Assembly: GCF_002024805.1 (NCBI RefSeq)
Contig: NZ_CP014337.1
Coordinates: 2,604,001-2,668,000 of the forward strand
Direction of reading: 5' to 3'
Length of the DNA stretch: 64,000 nucleotides
DNA from: Elizabethkingia bruuniana
Lineage (GTDB): Bacteria; Bacteroidota; Bacteroidia; Flavobacteriales; Weeksellaceae
Positions 61,255 through 64,000 of this stretch are shown in pieces; the stretch's first letter is position 1, and the number at the start of each line of letters is the position of its first letter. The position numbers and the translations under genes were made by a program. The notes beneath the pieces are model-generated. The model was not told the DNA's origin. It saw nothing but the letters and a program-made list of their open reading frames with translations, and did not search any database.

Positions 61255-61458
61255 CTATTTCCAGAAAATAAGTTTACCAGCAACTCCGATGCGGTAAAAG
61301 ATTTTATCTTCTGTTTCCAGCTTTTCCAGAATAGGCTTTACATCCTGATAAGGAATATCCAGATCATAGCACATTGCAGCAGCATAAGTTCCACAGTTTC
61401 CGCCGGTTTTGGTTTTCTTTGTTTTTAGAATCTCAATAATCGTTTCTTCCAGTTCCAT
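61255..61458 (-). CDS. Small winged-helix-like hypothetical protein
   Basis: A 67-residue protein, MELEETIIEILKTKKTKTGG at the N-terminus, then CGTYAAAMCYDLDIPYQDVKPILEKLETEDKIFYRIGVAGKLIFWK. The helix-helix-strand pattern with a final beta hairpin resembles a small winged helix. No family name is certain. It is alone and converges on the CPBP gene. Confidence 0.7.
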   Translation of the reverse strand: MELEETIIEILKTKKTKTGGNCGTYAAAMCYDLDIPYQDVKPILEKLETEDKIFYRIGVAGKLIFWK

Positions 61459-61718
61459 TTTGTAAAAATACGACTATTATTCCCGGAAAGTAAAGGCTTT
61501 TTTTAGACAGATTAAAAATATCTATCCACAATAACATTCATAAATATAAAAATATTCATCTTTTTTTATCATATAAAATGATTAGAATTTAATTAAAAAA
61601 ATAAGAATACATATAATTATATTTTTACAAATAATTATATATTATTATAAGAATAAATAATTAAATATCATTTTTTTATTAAATTGCATATATCAAATCA
61701 ACTTCTATTTATATATTT

Positions 61719-61901
61719 ATGAGAAAAAAAACAATTCCTTTCAACTTTACTACTGGTAGCGTTGTAGAATTCAAAAACAATAGTGGTGAAAATCCTTTAA
61801 TGCAACTTTTACAAGCAAATTATTCTGATGACGACAGGAACTTTGTACAAATAAGTGCAAACATTCTTATTATTGGTAAAAATTTATATAAATCAAAATA
61901 A
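61719..61901 (+). CDS. Small hypothetical protein
   Basis: A 60-residue ORF, MRKKTIPFNFTTGSVVEFKN at its start, then a polar part ending NILIIGKNLYKSK. It has no known family, signal peptide or GG leader. It is followed by two inverted repeats, which could end its transcript. Coding is plausible but not certain. Confidence 0.45.
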   Translation: MRKKTIPFNFTTGSVVEFKNNSGENPLMQLLQANYSDDDRNFVQISANILIIGKNLYKSK

Positions 61902-61950
61902 TATTTTCATTATTCAACATCAGCAAAATCATTCCAGAAAGCTGTTATCA

Positions 61951-62021
61951 ATAGAATAGTATATAGTATATACTATATTCTATATAGAATATTAACCTAA
62001 ATAATATATTATATAGGTTAA
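61951..62021. repeat. Two back-to-back inverted repeats
   Basis: The first (61951-61983) reads ATAGAATAGTATA ... TATATTCTAT. The second (61992-62021) reads TTAACCTAAATAATA ... TATATAGGTTAA, with one mismatched pair. Both are long AT palindromes in a region without genes, upstream of the kinase remnant. Confidence 0.75.
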
Positions 62022-62273
62022 TTATTTAGCATTTATATTACAATGCAAACACAAAGTTTTATAGAAATTAAAATAAAAGAAGCCACTTCATCTTTTCCCA
62101 TAAATTCTATTTTTCATAAAGCTTCATTTTTTTAATAAAGAATGCGATTTTACAATTGTACATTTCGAAAGGCTACTAGATGATAGCGTCTTCAGACAAA
62201 CCAATTACATATTAAACAAAAATCATTTTGTTCAAACACCATCATAGAGCAGATAGTTTACAATTATATTTCT

Positions 62274-62659
62274 TTGATGGTGAAAAAAGACATTTCATAT
62301 AAAAATGGGATATCCATGCAAATCAAAATTTATGCAGATTGGAAATCATTAAAAATTATTCTAAAAAATATTTTGGATAATACAATTAAGTATAATTTAC
62401 CTAAAGGAAACACAAGCACCAATGAAAACATACTTACTGATAATTATTTTTCTATTACCATTGAAGACATTGGAATAAGTAGAAGTAAAGAACCACAAAA
62501 AGAAATTTCATGCAAATCATAGAAATCATCATCATCAATATAAGAGTTTAGGATTCCAATTCTGCGAATTAATATCAGAAAAAAAACAATAATTTTCTAG
62601 AATTGAAATCAGTAGAGAATAAAGGAACTAAAGTGACTATCTTTTTATTAAAGACATAA
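62274..62659 (+). pseudogene. Frameshifted 3' remnant of a sensor histidine kinase
   Basis: The first reading frame carries the ATPase N-box (SLKIILKNILDNTIKYNLPKG) and ITIEDIGIS of the HATPase_c domain, ending at a stop near 62522. The remaining G-box and tail continue in other frames: LGFQFCELISEK (about 62550-62585) and ELKSVENKGTKVTIFLLKT-stop (ending 62659), with frame changes at a poly-A tract. No dimerisation domain or sensor is left. The response regulator starts 2 bases after the final stop, so this was the kinase of that pair. The bases 61902-62273 hold no further clear piece apart from a short ORF from 62043. Confidence 0.75.
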
Positions 62660-62661
62660 AA

Positions 62662-63402
62662 ATGGATAAAATAAATATTCTAATTGTAGAAAACTCTGCA
62701 GAAGAAGGTCTGTTACTAGCAAATGTATTGGTGGCAAACAATTATAATATTACTGGAATAGCATCCACTTACGAAGACGCTCTAAATTTTTTTTACAACC
62801 ATCCAACAGATCTTGTCATTATTGATATATTCTTAAACAATAGCACACAAGGAATAAATCTAGCACAAACCATCAATAACAATCCTAAAACTGCTAAGCC
62901 TTTTGTTTTCCTTACGAGTTCATCAGATCGTCAGATATTTGAAAGAGCAAAACTAACCAAACCATTTAGCTATTTACTAAAGCCATTTAATGAGTTAGAG
63001 ATACTGTATGCTATAGAAATGGGTATAGAAAAATTTTATCAAAAAGAAGATACTTTTAGTATAATGCATAATTCTATAATGGGTACTGATTCTATCTTTG
63101 TAAAAAAAGGGAAAAGTCTTAAAAAAGTTTTGATAAAAGATATTATATATATAGAAGTAGAAGAACGCTACTGCCATGTAGTTACTATAACCGAAAGATT
63201 TTTAATACAAATATCCCTTACTAAAATTTTACCTATTCTAGATTCTGATAAATTTATTAGAACTCATCGAAATTTCATTGCCAATATCGACAAAATCATA
63301 GAAGTTACTCTCTCTGAAAACATCATTTTATTACATGGAAATCACACTATTGTACTGAGTAATAAGTATAAAGATTTTTTATCCTGTTACAAAATTTTCT
63401 AA
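62662..63402 (+). CDS. LytTR-family response regulator
   Basis: A 246-residue regulator. The receiver domain (residues 1-120: INILIVENSAEEGLLLANVLVANNYNITGIAS) has the phosphoacceptor Asp in LVIIDIFLN (about residue 53), the Thr/Ser in VFLTSSSD and the Lys in YLLKPF. The C-terminal LytTR DNA-binding domain (about 145-246) has DSIFVKKGKSLKKVLIKDIIYIEVEERYCHVVT and FIRTHRNFIANIDKI. It is complete, whereas the kinase gene directly before it is degenerate, so phosphorylation by another kinase or phosphorylation-independent action is required. Its own target genes cannot be seen. Confidence 0.92.
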   Translation: MDKINILIVENSAEEGLLLANVLVANNYNITGIASTYEDALNFFYNHPTDLVIIDIFLNNSTQGINLAQTINNNPKTAKPFVFLTSSSDRQIFERAKLTKPFSYLLKPFNELEILYAIEMGIEKFYQKEDTFSIMHNSIMGTDSIFVKKGKSLKKVLIKDIIYIEVEERYCHVVTITERFLIQISLTKILPILDSDKFIRTHRNFIANIDKIIEVTLSENIILLHGNHTIVLSNKYKDFLSCYKIF

Positions 63403-63716
63403 GCGGTTTGAAAATTATTTATATCATGTAAAAAAAATTTCATCTTAAATCTCATACCAAATTTTTTAAACTTTATGTCATAGAATATTTACCTCATGAC
63501 ATTATATCTTATTTTCCTTATTCATATTTCTAATTTCACTTCAGATTAACAAAAGAAGCTAGCACTTTTAGTTACAATTTACAACAAGTTTATTAAATGG
63601 AATAGACCCACATGTGCTCACATGAAACAATTACCATCTGATCCTAAAATAAATGCAATGTAAAAATAGGGAAGCCGAAAACTATATAGAGTAGGTGAAA
63701 TTAAAAAAAATAAATT
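63403..63716. other. Intergenic region without a recognisable gene
   Basis: About 310 AT-rich bases between the response regulator and the gene that leaves the window. No hairpin with T-run and no repeat were recognised. Confidence 0.55.
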
Positions 63717-64000
63717 ATGGCATCAGTAATTATTTCCAAGCCATCCAGACCTCAGCCAATCTATGGCTTTGATAACATCACAAATGGCGATGAGGTTACA
63801 GAACTTGTAAAATACATTCGCAAGAACCTTGGTCCACAATCTATGAATAAGGTAATGATTTATATTCTTTCCGGAACTCATGGTGACACTCAAGGTAATT
63901 TAGTCGGAGAAGATGATTTCTACCAGGAGGACAAATTAGTAGAATTACAAACTGTTAAAGCTGTAAGAGCAAATGAAAAAACACCGACCAACACATGGGC
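63717..64000 (+). CDS. Hypothetical protein, N-terminal part only (runs off the window)
   Basis: An open frame from ATG at 63717 to the right edge, 94 codons. It begins MASVIISKPSRPQPIYGFDN and contains KYIRKNLGPQSMNKVMIYILSGTHGDTQGN and EDDFYQEDKLVELQTVKAVRANEK. No signal peptide is present. The ILSGTHGD stretch looks like a beta strand and loop of an alpha/beta enzyme, but no family can be named from this part. Confidence 0.6.
   Translation, partial: MASVIISKPSRPQPIYGFDNITNGDEVTELVKYIRKNLGPQSMNKVMIYILSGTHGDTQGNLVGEDDFYQEDKLVELQTVKAVRANEKTPTNTW

Noticed and set aside
1-64000. tRNA, rRNA or tmRNA genes
   Set aside because: Scanning both strands by eye gave no cloverleaf with a GTTCGAATC-like T-loop and no rRNA-like conserved stretch. 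A covariance-model search could still find a divergent one.

Overview
The window is a piece of a low-GC Bacteroidota chromosome, most likely family Weeksellaceae (Elizabethkingia/Chryseobacterium type). This rests on Bacteroidota-restricted families (GLPGLI, DKNYY, DUF1343/NamZ, sce7725/sce7726, TonB receptors with a carboxypeptidase-like N-terminus), TAnnTTTG-type -7 promoter elements, weak Shine-Dalgarno sequences and protein similarity recalled from that family. The genus call is an inference. No rRNA, tRNA, CRISPR array, transposase or integrase was found.

Layout. 1-20.6 kb is mostly core: a tripartite efflux adaptor and TolC-type channel, a PLP-dependent cysteine synthase-like enzyme, a TauE-type transporter abutting a LolC/FtsX-type permease, a NamZ-type muramidase, a thioredoxin-TPR protein, metE behind a cobalamin riboswitch with a divergent AsnC/Lrp regulator, pruA, an Xaa-Pro aminopeptidase and mnmE. 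Two intergenic stretches of about 1 kb and 1.2 kb (12.5-13.5 and 18.0-19.2 kb), on either side of pruA/pepP, carry the same set of modular repeats, including perfect inverted repeats with compensatory base changes.

20.65-33.08 kb is an AT-rich accessory block inserted directly behind the mnmE stop codon. It appears to be two islands in tandem. Each ends in the same 73-bp sequence (25318-25390 and 33005-33077; 65/73 identical), and the last 18 bp of that sequence recreates the mnmE 3' end (Phe-Cys-Ile-Gly/Glu-Lys-stop). Island 1 holds a KAP/YobI-type membrane P-loop NTPase coupled to a stand-alone FtsH(M41)-like zinc peptidase. Island 2 holds a MazG-like pyrophosphohydrolase with a GIY-YIG/SF1 helicase (DUF2075)/S24-peptidase fusion, an sce7726/sce7725 pair (PD-(D/E)XK nuclease plus partner), an XRE regulator and a lipoprotein with a permuted papain-like C-terminal domain followed by a small lipoprotein. 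This block is the best candidate for undescribed, probably defence- or conflict-related, systems.

33.1-64 kb returns to chromosomal genes of envelope and accessory type: a POTRA/barrel outer-membrane protein, two GLPGLI proteins (one behind a bacteriocin-like leader peptide gene), an S41 peptidase, a tandem pair of DKNYY lipoproteins with a VOC gene remnant between them, two TonB-dependent receptors, a VOC protein, an SRPBCC protein, a lactonase-family beta-propeller, a MocR-type regulator with a GNAT-like neighbour, a DUF4440-serine hydrolase fusion, an XRE membrane regulator, a CPBP protease, and a LytTR response regulator whose partner histidine kinase is a frameshifted remnant. Both window edges cut genes.
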